From SVTX01 sp045542075 (GTDB taxonomy: Bacteria > Bacillota > Clostridia > Oscillospirales > CAG-272), in NCBI GenBank assembly GCA_045542075.1, contig JAZQKI010000042.1, positions 38,496 through 102,495 of the forward strand: a stretch of DNA of 64,000 nucleotides, in the 5' to 3' direction. The notes beneath the pieces are model-generated. The model saw only the letters and a list, made by a program, of their open reading frames with translations. It did no database searches and had not been told where the DNA came from. Positions 51,601 to 59,495 of this stretch are shown here, one piece after another. Each line of letters starts with the position of its first letter. Position 1 is the stretch's first letter. The position numbers were made by a program, and so were the translations under genes.

Positions 51601-54550
51601 CAGAACTATCGGCTCCAACGCATTCGCGGAGACCTCTCTTGAGGCAATTGACCTCTCATCTGCCACCGAGATAGGCAGCTATGCCTTCTCTTACTGCGAA
51701 AAGCTTGTATCCGTGATATTCAATTCCAACGGCGTTAGAATTGATGAAGGCGCATTCTCTTATTGCTCAAAGTTTTCCGCACTCAGCAATCTCGGATATG
51801 CTACGTATATAGGAGACTACTCTTTTGCTTACACAGCTCTTACCGAGGCTGACTTGACTGAAGCTACGTATATAGGCACAAACGCATTTATCAAGAAAGA
51901 AGTTACAGAATTTTCAGTCATCCTCGGCGACAAGATAACCTCCTTTGGAGAAAATCCGTTTACGTTCTGCAAGCTCGTACCCTTCACGTCAAATGAAGTC
52001 ATTGAGTTCAACGGCAAGGAATATCTTGTTCCCACAACGACCTATGACATAAACGAGCAGGTTAAGGTCATAGACGGCTCGCTCTACGTCAAGGTAAATC
52101 GTGGTCTTGTCCTTGTTTGCTATGCCGGTGACACCGCTACTGCTACGGTAGCTGACGGAACAGTAAGGATATCCGCCTACGCTTTTGCGGGCTCTGACGT
52201 CAAGACAGTAATTCTTCCCTACACACTCAAGGCTGTAGGACACAAGGCATTCTTCGCGTGTGACAGCCTCAATTCCGTGACATTCACAAGCTACGAGGCT
52301 CCCGCACTTGAGGAGGAATACGATTTCGAGTATTTCTACACCTACGATAATATCCCCGCAACAGGAGAATTCGGATTCTACGATACCGACGGTGTAACCG
52401 AAATTTACAAGGACGGTCTTGGAATAGTTCCCTACTTTATGTGGAACGTCTCCTCCCTCCCCAACAACTTCTTCTACGGCGCAAGCTTTGTTGACTACAT
52501 AGGTCACACAGATCGCTCGCTCACAATGATCCACCCCACAAACGGTCAGCATTACGAGACGTTTGTGACCGAGCAGTATTTTGATACCTTTATCAAGGGC
52601 GCAGCCGCGGCGGACGATATAACCCTTGCGGCTATCGCGGCTATTCAGAAGCTCCCCGCAAACGCGAGCGAGATAACTCTTGCTCACAAGGATCTTGTGG
52701 TTGCGGCAAGAGCTGCTTACGACAGGATCGTCAGTGACGAACAGCGCGCGCTTGTTTCCGACACTCTGCTCAACATTCTGAAGAATGCCGAGCAGATGAT
52801 AGAGGATCTTGAATATCTTGCGGGCGGTGACACTGACAGCAATATCAGCGGAGAGGACAGAAATAACATCCAGACCGCACTTGTTGTTCTCATAATAATC
52901 GTATCTGTTCTCGCTTTGCTTGTAATCGCGCTTGCGGTATTTATGTTCATCTTTATAAGAAGAATAAAGCGCGGTGAAATAATTATCCCCGGTGCGCAGT
53001 CAACGGCAAATATCGGTGCAAGTCCCTCGGACAAGCCCGAAAATGCCGAGCAGGTCTCTATAGCTCAGTATGAGGAAAATACAGAGTCCGAGGCCGTGTC
53101 TGAAGCATTTGTTGAGGATGAACCTGAAGTACCCTTTGAAAAGAAGGTATTTGACAAGCCCGTTGACTTTGACGATATTACAAAGGGCTACGTCTCCGAC
53201 GGACGCTCCGAGAAAAGACGCAAGATGATCCTTATTATCTGCGCTGCGGCAGCTGCCGTTGCTCTGACTGTCGGAGTGGTTATCGCTATAATCAACGGAA
53301 ACAAGAGCTATTTTGACTCTTACGAAAAGGAAGGCTACACTCTGAGCGTCACCTTCGATACAAACGGCGGTACGTTCAAGGGCAGCGACTCCTCCATAAT
53401 TGACCTTTATAATCCCGAGAGCATCGGTGAGGACGGCTTGAAGCTTCTTGCCCCCGATGACGCAAGAAGAGATAAGAACAACGTCATTCAGGTTACAAAG
53501 CCCGGATATTTCCTTGCGGGCTGGTACACTCAGAGAACTCCCATAGATGAAAATAACCCCGAGGCGGGATACACCTATTCGGGTAAGTGGGATTTTGAAA
53601 ATGACAGAGTTCACATTGACGCAAATACACAGTATTCTGCCGAGAACAGCATCCTTACTCTTTACGCAGCTTGGGTTCCCTACTACAACTTTGAGATATA
53701 TACTCTCGATGAGAGCGGCAACAGCTATCTGCTTTCTACTGTATCCGCTCTGACCCTCACCATTCCCGAATGGCATGAAGGCGACGTATCCCTCTTTATG
53801 GATAACTTCCCCACAAGAGCCGGATTTACGCTTATTCCCGATTCCGTCCGCTACCTTGACGATATGACAAAGGTTGAAGGCACAGAGGACGGAAGCAAGA
53901 AGGTCATCACGGGTGAATGGGACGAGGCAACCGCAACATCTCTCACACCTACCATAAAGCTTTATACCGAATGGCAGGAGGGCAAGACATATAACATCTA
54001 TTCCGTAGATGACCTCATCAAGAACGCCGATACAGACGGCTATTACTACTTGCATGCGGATCTTGACTTCAGCGGCTCTGAATGGCCTGCTGCCTTCCTC
54101 AACGGTAAGTTTAACGGCAAGATATTCGGCAACGGACACAAGATCAGCAATATTTCGTTTGAAAGCACCTCAAGAAGCTCGCTTACAAACGGACTCTTCT
54201 CCTCCCTTGGCGAAAACGCGTATATCGAAAACGTCAATTTTGAAAATATCACTCACACCATTGACCTTATGGCAGTCGCTCAGGATGCGACCTTCGGTCT
54301 TATCGCGGGTACCGCAAGCAACGGAGCTGCCTTTGACAATATCCGCGTCAGCGGTAAGCTGATATTCGGAGATAACTGCGCAGCACTCGCGGGAAGTGAT
54401 AATTTCACTGTTAAGACTGTTATCGGTAACGGAGAAACGAATGGAATTACAGCGGGCGAGATAATCGTCGAAAAGCAAAACAGTGATAATACGTCCTTTG
54501 AGCTTACAGTTGACGAGGACGGCACCGTATCCATCGTTTCAGGTAGTTAA
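45680..54550 (+). CDS. Giant surface subtilisin-family (S8) protease with BspA repeats and two internal membrane helices
   Basis: A 2956-residue protein. After an N-terminal signal anchor (about 8-32) comes an inhibitor-I9-like propeptide (75-180), then the S8 domain with triad Asp215 (AVLDTGIDYG), His293 (DHGTHVSGIIAG) and Ser616 (SGTSMACPNIAG). A PA domain is inserted at about 475-555. Fn3-like and Big-2-like domains (700-1400) precede more than 20 BspA-type leucine-rich repeats (about 1390-2200; IGSYAFxxC type). Helix 1 (about 2398-2425), an acidic 90-residue loop, and helix 2 (about 2516-2540) follow, then InlB-type repeats (FDTNGGTF) and a GLUG-like end. Both halves should face outside. 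It probably digests proteins for the peptide importer starting 32 bp downstream. The upstream promoter is not clear. Confidence 0.9.
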   Translation: MMKQKTIKRVAVSVIVALLVLSMTLAICISLLKEGATAVTGSSHISLLEQSIDTKKEEFYSNSAIQKLPDTVKDTDTISLIVEVKQEPLLEIYKELDTDMSFTEYAATDEADKVRYNIQGQKSELLSDLDKTGIEYDTGAFYSSILSGFEIKIKAADFKDTCETFGERARVIVGDVYKPAETQLVENEVDVYDTGIFDSSDFGYDGTGMVVAVLDTGIDYGHSAFSLGNFTADRDKLGLTFEQVSALMASHSFASERLYSGLTASDVYINEKIPFSFDYADYDPDVFPIKSDHGTHVSGIIAGKDDTITGVAPNAQLVEMKIFSDVQDSAISSWILTAVEDCVLLGVDVINMSIGTSCGFSRETDKEAISGVYERVRETGISLIVAASNSYNSTYGSEKNGNLGLTSNPDSGTVGSPSTYGGALSIASISGVKTPYLLHDGKIVYFTESSDKYSEEKNFLDDILPEGVDEAEIEYVTIPGVGRYADYSGYEETIKGKIALIKRGDTTFEEKANIAEEMGAAGIIIYNNVSGDIKMNVGDITIAACSISQDDGETLAATSTGKIKISRSQTSGPFMSDFSSWGPTPDLKIKPEITAHGGSILSSVPGQSYDRISGTSMACPNIAGATALLRQYIVNRFPSLAEDNNENRKEIARIVNSLFMSTADIIINKNGLPYSIRKQGAGLANINKAAATNAYIITYDENGNAMDKAKIELGDDPDKTGNYTLKFSVYNFGTTTLTYDISAYVLTEGVSETKTHDGKTTVTEEAYSLDGAQITVSSESANGNTVSVNAGQTVDITVTVTLSDSDKAYLNESFENGMYVEGFVVLDAVEENSVDLSVPYLAFYGDWTVAPLFDIDYFETNKDELDDSISLLDKTLPDAYATRPIGGLSSDYVSYLGSYYFTQNPNATPIAADRKYISLSNQEDCVNSLRFVWAGMLRSASKIEITITDDATGEVVFSKVENDIRKSYGDGGSIYPANVEIEFSAIENNLKNNTSYTVTMKGYLDDGNDDYTDGGNGEETNLNNVFSFPIVTDFQAPVVTGCEFYTEFDNSTKETKLFAKLAVYDNHYSMALQSGFVSYDPTDAEIPFTLESFDKYLTPIYSEENSTTYVVYELTDHIYDIKKTAYNKNTFTVAVYDYALNQATYEIALPDEILDLYFDFEGDSKYDAESGILTLSPNEIYELRPAIYPSTEWTELLEYSVTIPASGEVARVVNNKLVAVAPGTCQVIATARDPITNKQKQARFIVKVLGEGDQGYVKYDKTVAENFSLTGYYVNKAYYMLETEARDIGVTGDGMKFGGSYYSLKMFPSESVTLNYKLDAFYPNDTEVVFKSSNENIVSVDENGTILAKAEGFASISVDVLLDGKSTYYSQSINIEIKNPWVNSGPSLTHYYGNGGTVEFPESVAVTEIGQFAFSNFDYIAKDPTVDVINDDYPELTKMWYIGDNTIEKVVIPVGVEKIGAFAFAGLSALKEVVIPYTVTMIDQNAFYNCSSLTTISYMDESGNITTGNGLKGVKLINQSAFENTKLNGTYYFDSAVAIASYAFMGNRNLDGVVLGENTVSVGNYAFANNTELNKLEFKVEKIKLGDGAFSGCSALEQVSVNTDVIPSRLFEGASKLESIVIGPDVAVIGEYAFSGTDLFDVEINSANKYFSVADKCITNKAGDTLIIALPTIKGEFVLNNSNITTIGTGAFANNKNITSVSIPSVTRVMDYAFAGCEKLTQISLGNLTEIGNYAFYDTDISTLPSFDNVDRIGSYAFASTSIKNVSIPNGVEIGSGAFAECLTLQSVTIGDNVTIGSYAFGISTSDKTGNWSLVKGEDGNYRYKFNSPLRSLTIGKNAIIGNRAFYSAYELESVTLGEGATIGSFAFYNASSLNSIDLSKVKSIGEQAFSGDVYNVFTNSSASNVLIENNDYVYSYYSAALTKIDLSSTEKIGVGAFAGCQQLSEVDLGKLDVIPDRAFIECPSLEVIDLSGVRTIGSNAFAETSLEAIDLSSATEIGSYAFSYCEKLVSVIFNSNGVRIDEGAFSYCSKFSALSNLGYATYIGDYSFAYTALTEADLTEATYIGTNAFIKKEVTEFSVILGDKITSFGENPFTFCKLVPFTSNEVIEFNGKEYLVPTTTYDINEQVKVIDGSLYVKVNRGLVLVCYAGDTATATVADGTVRISAYAFAGSDVKTVILPYTLKAVGHKAFFACDSLNSVTFTSYEAPALEEEYDFEYFYTYDNIPATGEFGFYDTDGVTEIYKDGLGIVPYFMWNVSSLPNNFFYGASFVDYIGHTDRSLTMIHPTNGQHYETFVTEQYFDTFIKGAAAADDITLAAIAAIQKLPANASEITLAHKDLVVAARAAYDRIVSDEQRALVSDTLLNILKNAEQMIEDLEYLAGGDTDSNISGEDRNNIQTALVVLIIIVSVLALLVIALAVFMFIFIRRIKRGEIIIPGAQSTANIGASPSDKPENAEQVSIAQYEENTESEAVSEAFVEDEPEVPFEKKVFDKPVDFDDITKGYVSDGRSEKRRKMILIICAAAAAVALTVGVVIAIINGNKSYFDSYEKEGYTLSVTFDTNGGTFKGSDSSIIDLYNPESIGEDGLKLLAPDDARRDKNNVIQVTKPGYFLAGWYTQRTPIDENNPEAGYTYSGKWDFENDRVHIDANTQYSAENSILTLYAAWVPYYNFEIYTLDESGNSYLLSTVSALTLTIPEWHEGDVSLFMDNFPTRAGFTLIPDSVRYLDDMTKVEGTEDGSKKVITGEWDEATATSLTPTIKLYTEWQEGKTYNIYSVDDLIKNADTDGYYYLHADLDFSGSEWPAAFLNGKFNGKIFGNGHKISNISFESTSRSSLTNGLFSSLGENAYIENVNFENITHTIDLMAVAQDATFGLIAGTASNGAAFDNIRVSGKLIFGDNCAALAGSDNFTVKTVIGNGETNGITAGEIIVEKQNSDNTSFELTVDEDGTVSIVSGS
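49820..52290 (+). repeat. Coding region of BspA-type leucine-rich repeats
   Basis: More than 20 repeats of about 23 codons encoding IG-x-YAF-x-x-C/T-x-L-x-x-V-x-(I/L) units inside the protease gene. Such repeats form curved solenoids used for adhesion. Confidence 0.85.
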
Positions 54551-54582
54551 AATTTATGTATATTAAAGAAAGAAGGCAGAAA

Positions 54583-57396
54583 ATGAAGAATAAAATCATT
54601 TCATTGACACTCTGTATTGTCATGCTACTCGGTGTCATTTCGGTGCTTTCTGGCTGTGGTGGAGGTACAAATCAGGCTTTCGTTATTATGACTGATAATC
54701 TTGACGGTCTGTTTAATCCCTTCTACTCGACAAGCGCGTCGGACGGAACTATAGTCTCTATGACTCAGATGGGTATGCTGACGTCGGGAATAGATGAGAA
54801 CGGCGACGCTACCGTGGCTTACGGACCAGATCAAGCTGTGGTCACACTTGACTATGCTTCAACATACGACAGCACCGAGCAAAGCGAAAACCCCGACAAA
54901 ACGGGTGTTACTACTTATACATTCGTACTGAAAAACGGCATTAAGTTCTCAGATGGTGAGCCCCTCACTATCGAGGACGTGCTATTCAATATGTACGTTT
55001 ATCTTGACCCTGTATATACGGGTTCGTCCACTATGTACTCGACAGACATTATAGGTCTGTCGCAGTACAGGACACAACAAAATCTTTCGGGTGGCGCAAG
55101 CGGTGACGAATGGCTTACAAATGCCGCAAGAAACCGCGCAAATAACCGTATAAAAGAGCTTATAAACGTATTCGAGCAGGTAGCCCGTACCCCCTCGGGC
55201 AACTATTCTACTACCGAGGAGAAAATGAGAGAGGCTCTCAAGAACTGGACTCTCTCGGACGGTTATAAGCAGGCGGTTTCTGATGATCTTTCGGCCGTGA
55301 CCGTTGATCAGCTCATCAAGGACTACGATAAGACCCTTGAGCTTTTCCACAAGGAGCTTGAATCCGACTATGAGAGCGCAAAGGCGGCTTACACGGAAGA
55401 ACCTTACAAGTCACACGGATTTGACGAGATAACCTCATTCATGTATATGGAGGGTTACGTTACCGTAAAGTTTGGAGATAAGGACGGCAAGCCCGAGGCA
55501 GACAAGAACGTTATAGTTGAGGTTCACAGAAATTATCCCAATACTATAACAACAAAAGAGGCTGCTGTAAAGTACGTCTACGACTCAAAGATAAACAACG
55601 AGCTTCACATAATACTCACCGCCTGGGCTACCGCGCAGGAGCTTCAGACTCAGTATATGGCAAAGGCGAAGGAGATCATCCTCAAGGAAAATACCGCTGA
55701 CGGTATGATGACCTTCCCCAACATATCGGGTATCGTATCCCTCGGTCACACAACAAACACCGAACAGGTTGAGGTAAACGGCAACACCTACAAGGTGGCT
55801 CACGAGCATAATGAGGACGGAACTCCGAAGAATGCCAATGAGTATGACGTGCTCCAGATCAAGATCAACGGAATAGACCCCAAGGCAGTATGGAACTTCT
55901 CTTTTGCGGTTGCTCCCCAGCACTATTACGGCGAGGGCTACACCGTTGATATTAAGGCTAACAATTTTGGTGTTGACTACGGTAGCTTTGACTATATGAC
56001 CGACGTTATTCAGTCCCAGAGAAACGTAACCGTTCCTATGGGTGCGGGCGCGTATATGGCTACCAACAACAAAAACGAGGACGAGGTAACGGGAACGGAA
56101 TTTTTGAACAGCAATGTCGTATATTTCAAGGCTAATCCCTACTTTGAGGAAAGCCTTGAGGCAAGTCTGCCCGAGGATTCCACCATTGATTACCACGTCA
56201 ACATTGAGAAGGTTCGTTATCAGATAGTACCCGCAAACGACGCATTGACAATGCTTCAGTCGGGCACAGTTCACTACGTCACACCTCAGCTCACGAAGGA
56301 TAACGCGGCTATACTTGACTCAATAAAGTCCAAGGGCTACGAGCAGATAGCGGTTGACCAGCTTGGATACGGTTACATCGGCATCAACGCAGGTAGAATT
56401 CCCAATATCTATCTTCGCCGCGCTATTATGGCGGCGATGGATACAAGTCTGGCGCTTCAGTATTACGATGCGGGTACGGCAGAGCAGATCTTCTGGCCCA
56501 TGTCCACGGTAAGCTGGGCATATCCCAAGGACGAAAGCGGAAGCAACAAGCAGACAAACGGTCATTCCTATCCTTATATTAAATTCAGTGAGGAAAAGGC
56601 GCTTGAAAACATAAAGTCACTTATGTCTCAGGCATACAGCCACTCAATGGGATATTCGGACTCGGATCTTAAGGTCACCTTCACTATCGCAGGCTCGGAC
56701 CTCACCGACCACCCGACCTACCAGGTATTCCAGACCGCCGCAAAGCTTCTCAACGAATGCGGTTGGGACGTTGAGGTGGTTGCGGATACGCAGGCTTTGA
56801 CTAAGCTCTCTACCGGCTCGCTTGCGGTATGGGCTGCGGCTTGGGGTACTACCGTTGACCCCGATATGTATCAGGTATATCACAAAAACTCCAACGCATC
56901 CAGCGTAAAGGCATGGGGCTACAATCAGATACTTGCCAATGAAAGCGCATATTGGATGGAGATCGATATTCTCAACAAGATGAGCAGCATCATTGACGAC
57001 GCGCGTGAGACAGATATACAGTCTGACCGTACCGCGCTTTACGAGGAGGCTATGGGCTACGTTCTTGACCTTGCGGTCGAGCTTCCCGTTTACCAGAGAA
57101 AGCAGCTTTACGCCTATAACGCAAACGTGATCGACTCCACCTCCTTCCCCGAGGAGATCAATCCCTACTCCTCTCCCCTTGACAGAATATGGGAGATCAG
57201 ATTTACGGAAAACGCGGGTGCCGCGACAGGCTCGGGAGCAGTTGTTGGAATTTCGATCGGTGCGGCTGTGCTCGCGATAGGCGCGACGGCTGCCGTGATA
57301 ATTATAAAGAAAAAGAAAAAACGCGGATACGTGATCCCCATCGATCAGATCGATGAAGAAGACCTTGACGCTTACTACGCGTTAAAAAAGAAATAA
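54583..57396 (+). CDS. Peptide ABC transporter substrate-binding lipoprotein (family 5) with C-terminal membrane anchor
   Basis: A 937-residue extracytoplasmic binding protein. ATG 54583 has AGAAGG upstream and starts a signal peptide with lipobox LSGC; an ATG at 54556 lacks this. The family-5 fold is seen at the start (LDGLFNPFYSTSASDGTIVS...IKFSDGEPLTIEDVLFN) and later (AIMAAMDTSLALQYY, WAAAWGTTVDPDMYQVYH). It is far longer than the usual 500-600 residues because about 280 residues are inserted after the first lobe's start (about 150-430). Unusually it also ends with a hydrophobic helix (about 885-907), KKKKKR and a 25-residue tail, so it would be anchored at both ends. It opens the importer operon and probably reads through from the protease gene. 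Confidence 0.88.
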   Translation: MKNKIISLTLCIVMLLGVISVLSGCGGGTNQAFVIMTDNLDGLFNPFYSTSASDGTIVSMTQMGMLTSGIDENGDATVAYGPDQAVVTLDYASTYDSTEQSENPDKTGVTTYTFVLKNGIKFSDGEPLTIEDVLFNMYVYLDPVYTGSSTMYSTDIIGLSQYRTQQNLSGGASGDEWLTNAARNRANNRIKELINVFEQVARTPSGNYSTTEEKMREALKNWTLSDGYKQAVSDDLSAVTVDQLIKDYDKTLELFHKELESDYESAKAAYTEEPYKSHGFDEITSFMYMEGYVTVKFGDKDGKPEADKNVIVEVHRNYPNTITTKEAAVKYVYDSKINNELHIILTAWATAQELQTQYMAKAKEIILKENTADGMMTFPNISGIVSLGHTTNTEQVEVNGNTYKVAHEHNEDGTPKNANEYDVLQIKINGIDPKAVWNFSFAVAPQHYYGEGYTVDIKANNFGVDYGSFDYMTDVIQSQRNVTVPMGAGAYMATNNKNEDEVTGTEFLNSNVVYFKANPYFEESLEASLPEDSTIDYHVNIEKVRYQIVPANDALTMLQSGTVHYVTPQLTKDNAAILDSIKSKGYEQIAVDQLGYGYIGINAGRIPNIYLRRAIMAAMDTSLALQYYDAGTAEQIFWPMSTVSWAYPKDESGSNKQTNGHSYPYIKFSEEKALENIKSLMSQAYSHSMGYSDSDLKVTFTIAGSDLTDHPTYQVFQTAAKLLNECGWDVEVVADTQALTKLSTGSLAVWAAAWGTTVDPDMYQVYHKNSNASSVKAWGYNQILANESAYWMEIDILNKMSSIIDDARETDIQSDRTALYEEAMGYVLDLAVELPVYQRKQLYAYNANVIDSTSFPEEINPYSSPLDRIWEIRFTENAGAATGSGAVVGISIGAAVLAIGATAAVIIIKKKKKRGYVIPIDQIDEEDLDAYYALKKK

Positions 57397-57408
57397 AAGG
57401 AGGACGCT

Positions 57409-58389
57409 ATGGTAAAGTATATAATTAAAAGACTTGCGCTTTCTATACTCATATTGCTTGGCGTTTCTCTGATAATCTACGTTCTTATCAGATGCATGCC
57501 TGTTGACTTCGTCACACAGAAGCTCTCTTCTATTACGACAACAGGCGCGGAAACGTCTCAGGAGCTGATAGACGCAATGATGAAGACCTACGGTCTTGAT
57601 ACTAACATATTTGAGGGGTATATCTCCTGGCTTGGAAAGCTTGTACGCCTTGATTTCGGCGAAAGCTTCAAATACGGAGTTCCCGTCATCGACGTTATCA
57701 AGGACTATATGGGTGTTTCCTTTGCGGTCGCACTTATTGCTACTATTTTTGAATTTTTGATCGCAATTCCCCTCGGCGTGACTGCCGCTACCCATCAGTA
57801 CTCAATTCGCGACTATATCGTCACGGTGCTTGTAATGATAGGTATCTCTCTCCCCTCGTTCTTCTTTGGACAGCTGCTCAAAAATATATTCGCTATTCAG
57901 CTTGGGTGGTTCCCCGCCTCGGGACTTGTGGACGCGTCAAAGGATCTGTCGGGCTTCTCGCTTCTCCTTGACCAGATGTGGCACTTGTTTATTCCTATAC
58001 TGACAGTTGTTATTCTCAGCATAGGCGGACGAATGAGAATGACACGTACAAATATGCTTGAGGTCTTAAACTCCGACTACATACGTACGGCAAGAGCAAA
58101 GGGCCTTAAGGAGAAGGTGGTTATCTACAAGCACGCATTTAGAAACACGATGATCCCTCTTGTTACATCCCTGGCGGGACTGCTTCCCGGACTGTTCTCG
58201 GGCGCGATCATTACCGAGCAGGTCTTTGGACTTCCCGGTATCGGTAACAAGGCGTTTGAGGCGATGCTTGTCGCTGATATTCCCTTTATAATGGGCTACA
58301 ATATGTTCCTGGCACTGCTCAGCGTTATAGGTGTTCTGCTTGCAGACCTTATGTACGCGGTAGTTGACCCGAGAGTTAAGCTTGAATAA
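57409..58389 (+). CDS. oppB: Peptide ABC transporter permease (OppB/DppB type)
   Basis: A 326-residue permease with six helices. The N-terminal MVKYIIKRLALSILILLGVSLIIYVLIRCMPVDF block and the coupling loop DYIRTARAKGLKEKVVIYKHAFRNTMIP (EAA motif) are typical of the OppB half. Strong site AAAGGAGG. It pairs with the next gene to form the pore. Confidence 0.93.
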   Translation: MVKYIIKRLALSILILLGVSLIIYVLIRCMPVDFVTQKLSSITTTGAETSQELIDAMMKTYGLDTNIFEGYISWLGKLVRLDFGESFKYGVPVIDVIKDYMGVSFAVALIATIFEFLIAIPLGVTAATHQYSIRDYIVTVLVMIGISLPSFFFGQLLKNIFAIQLGWFPASGLVDASKDLSGFSLLLDQMWHLFIPILTVVILSIGGRMRMTRTNMLEVLNSDYIRTARAKGLKEKVVIYKHAFRNTMIPLVTSLAGLLPGLFSGAIITEQVFGLPGIGNKAFEAMLVADIPFIMGYNMFLALLSVIGVLLADLMYAVVDPRVKLE

Positions 58390-58400
58390 GGAGGTGCGGT

Positions 58401-59492
58401 ATGGAAAACAAAGAACTTGATCTTGAAATAACCGAAAATTCCGAAATTCAGGAAAACACAGAATCCGTCGCGCCCGTACAGGAGGTAACACACGAGCAAA
58501 CGCTTAAGCTCATGTCACCTATGCAGATGGTGCTTCGCCGTTTCTTCCGCTCCAAGCTCAGCGTTATCGGTCTTGTGATGGTAGTATCTCTCTTTATATT
58601 CTGCTGGGTAGGTCCTCTGTTTTACAGAGTCTCCCCTACTGAAATAGACAAGACAGGTAAGACCGAATATGCTACCAAATGGGTGGAATACACCGATGAG
58701 AACGGCAACACTCACGGCTTTTATCAGGTGATCGAAACAAACCTTACCGATAATATGCTTTCTGAGCCCAGTCCCGAGCATCCGCTCGGCACCGACAAGA
58801 CGGGTAAGGACGTGCTTGCAAGACTTATGAACGGCGGCAAAATTTCGCTTACAATAAGCTTTATGGCAGTATTTATTATAACCTTCCTCGGAATTATCTT
58901 TGGCGGAATCGCGGGATATTTCGGCGGAATTGTTGACAATATCATAATGAGAATATGCGATATTCTTATGTGTCTGCCGGGCTTCCCTATCTTGCTTATC
59001 GTCGGTACTATTATCGACGGATTGCGCGAGGGCGGTATGTCAATGTTCGACTATCAGTATAAGATATACTGGCTTATGGGCTTCTTAACGCTCATTTCCT
59101 GGTCGGGCACCGCGCGCCTTGTACGCGGTCAGATCCTTTCGCTCCGTGAACAGGAATATATGGTTGCCGCAGAGGCAATGGGATATTCCACGGGAAGAAA
59201 GATATTCAAGCATCTTATCCCCAACGTAATGCCTCAGCTCATAGTATCTATGACCTTGAGCCTTGGCAGTATGATACTTTACGAGGCATCCTTATCCTAC
59301 CTTGGTCTTGGCGCACCCGAGCAGTATGCTGCGTGGGGTACTATGATCAACGCTGCAAAGGACCCTGATATTCTTTCAAACTTTTTCAATGTGTGGGGCC
59401 CTCCCGGTATCTGCATTATCATCGCCGTTCTTGGATTCAACTTTATCGGCGACGGTCTGCGTGACGCCCTTGACCCCAAGATGAGGAGGTAA
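58401..59492 (+). CDS. oppC: Peptide ABC transporter permease (OppC/DppC type)
   Basis: A 363-residue permease. The N-terminal cytoplasmic part (1-50, acidic) is longer than usual; then MVLRRFFRSKLSVIGLVMV, an extracytoplasmic loop (about 75-130) with HPLGTDKTGKDVLARLMNG, and the EAA loop EYMVAAEAMGYSTGRKIFKHLIPN. Near the C-terminus LSYLGLGAPEQYAAWGTMI is the OppC signature. AAGGAGG lies 8 bases before the start. Confidence 0.93.
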   Translation: MENKELDLEITENSEIQENTESVAPVQEVTHEQTLKLMSPMQMVLRRFFRSKLSVIGLVMVVSLFIFCWVGPLFYRVSPTEIDKTGKTEYATKWVEYTDENGNTHGFYQVIETNLTDNMLSEPSPEHPLGTDKTGKDVLARLMNGGKISLTISFMAVFIITFLGIIFGGIAGYFGGIVDNIIMRICDILMCLPGFPILLIVGTIIDGLREGGMSMFDYQYKIYWLMGFLTLISWSGTARLVRGQILSLREQEYMVAAEAMGYSTGRKIFKHLIPNVMPQLIVSMTLSLGSMILYEASLSYLGLGAPEQYAAWGTMINAAKDPDILSNFFNVWGPPGICIIIAVLGFNFIGDGLRDALDPKMRR

Positions 59493-59495
59493 TAT

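Noticed and set aside
53000..54139. A 379-codon open frame on the minus strand
   Set aside because: It is antisense to the end of the protease gene, whose InlB and GLUG-like repeats are clear; the antisense product is Val/Ile/Cys-rich without family features.
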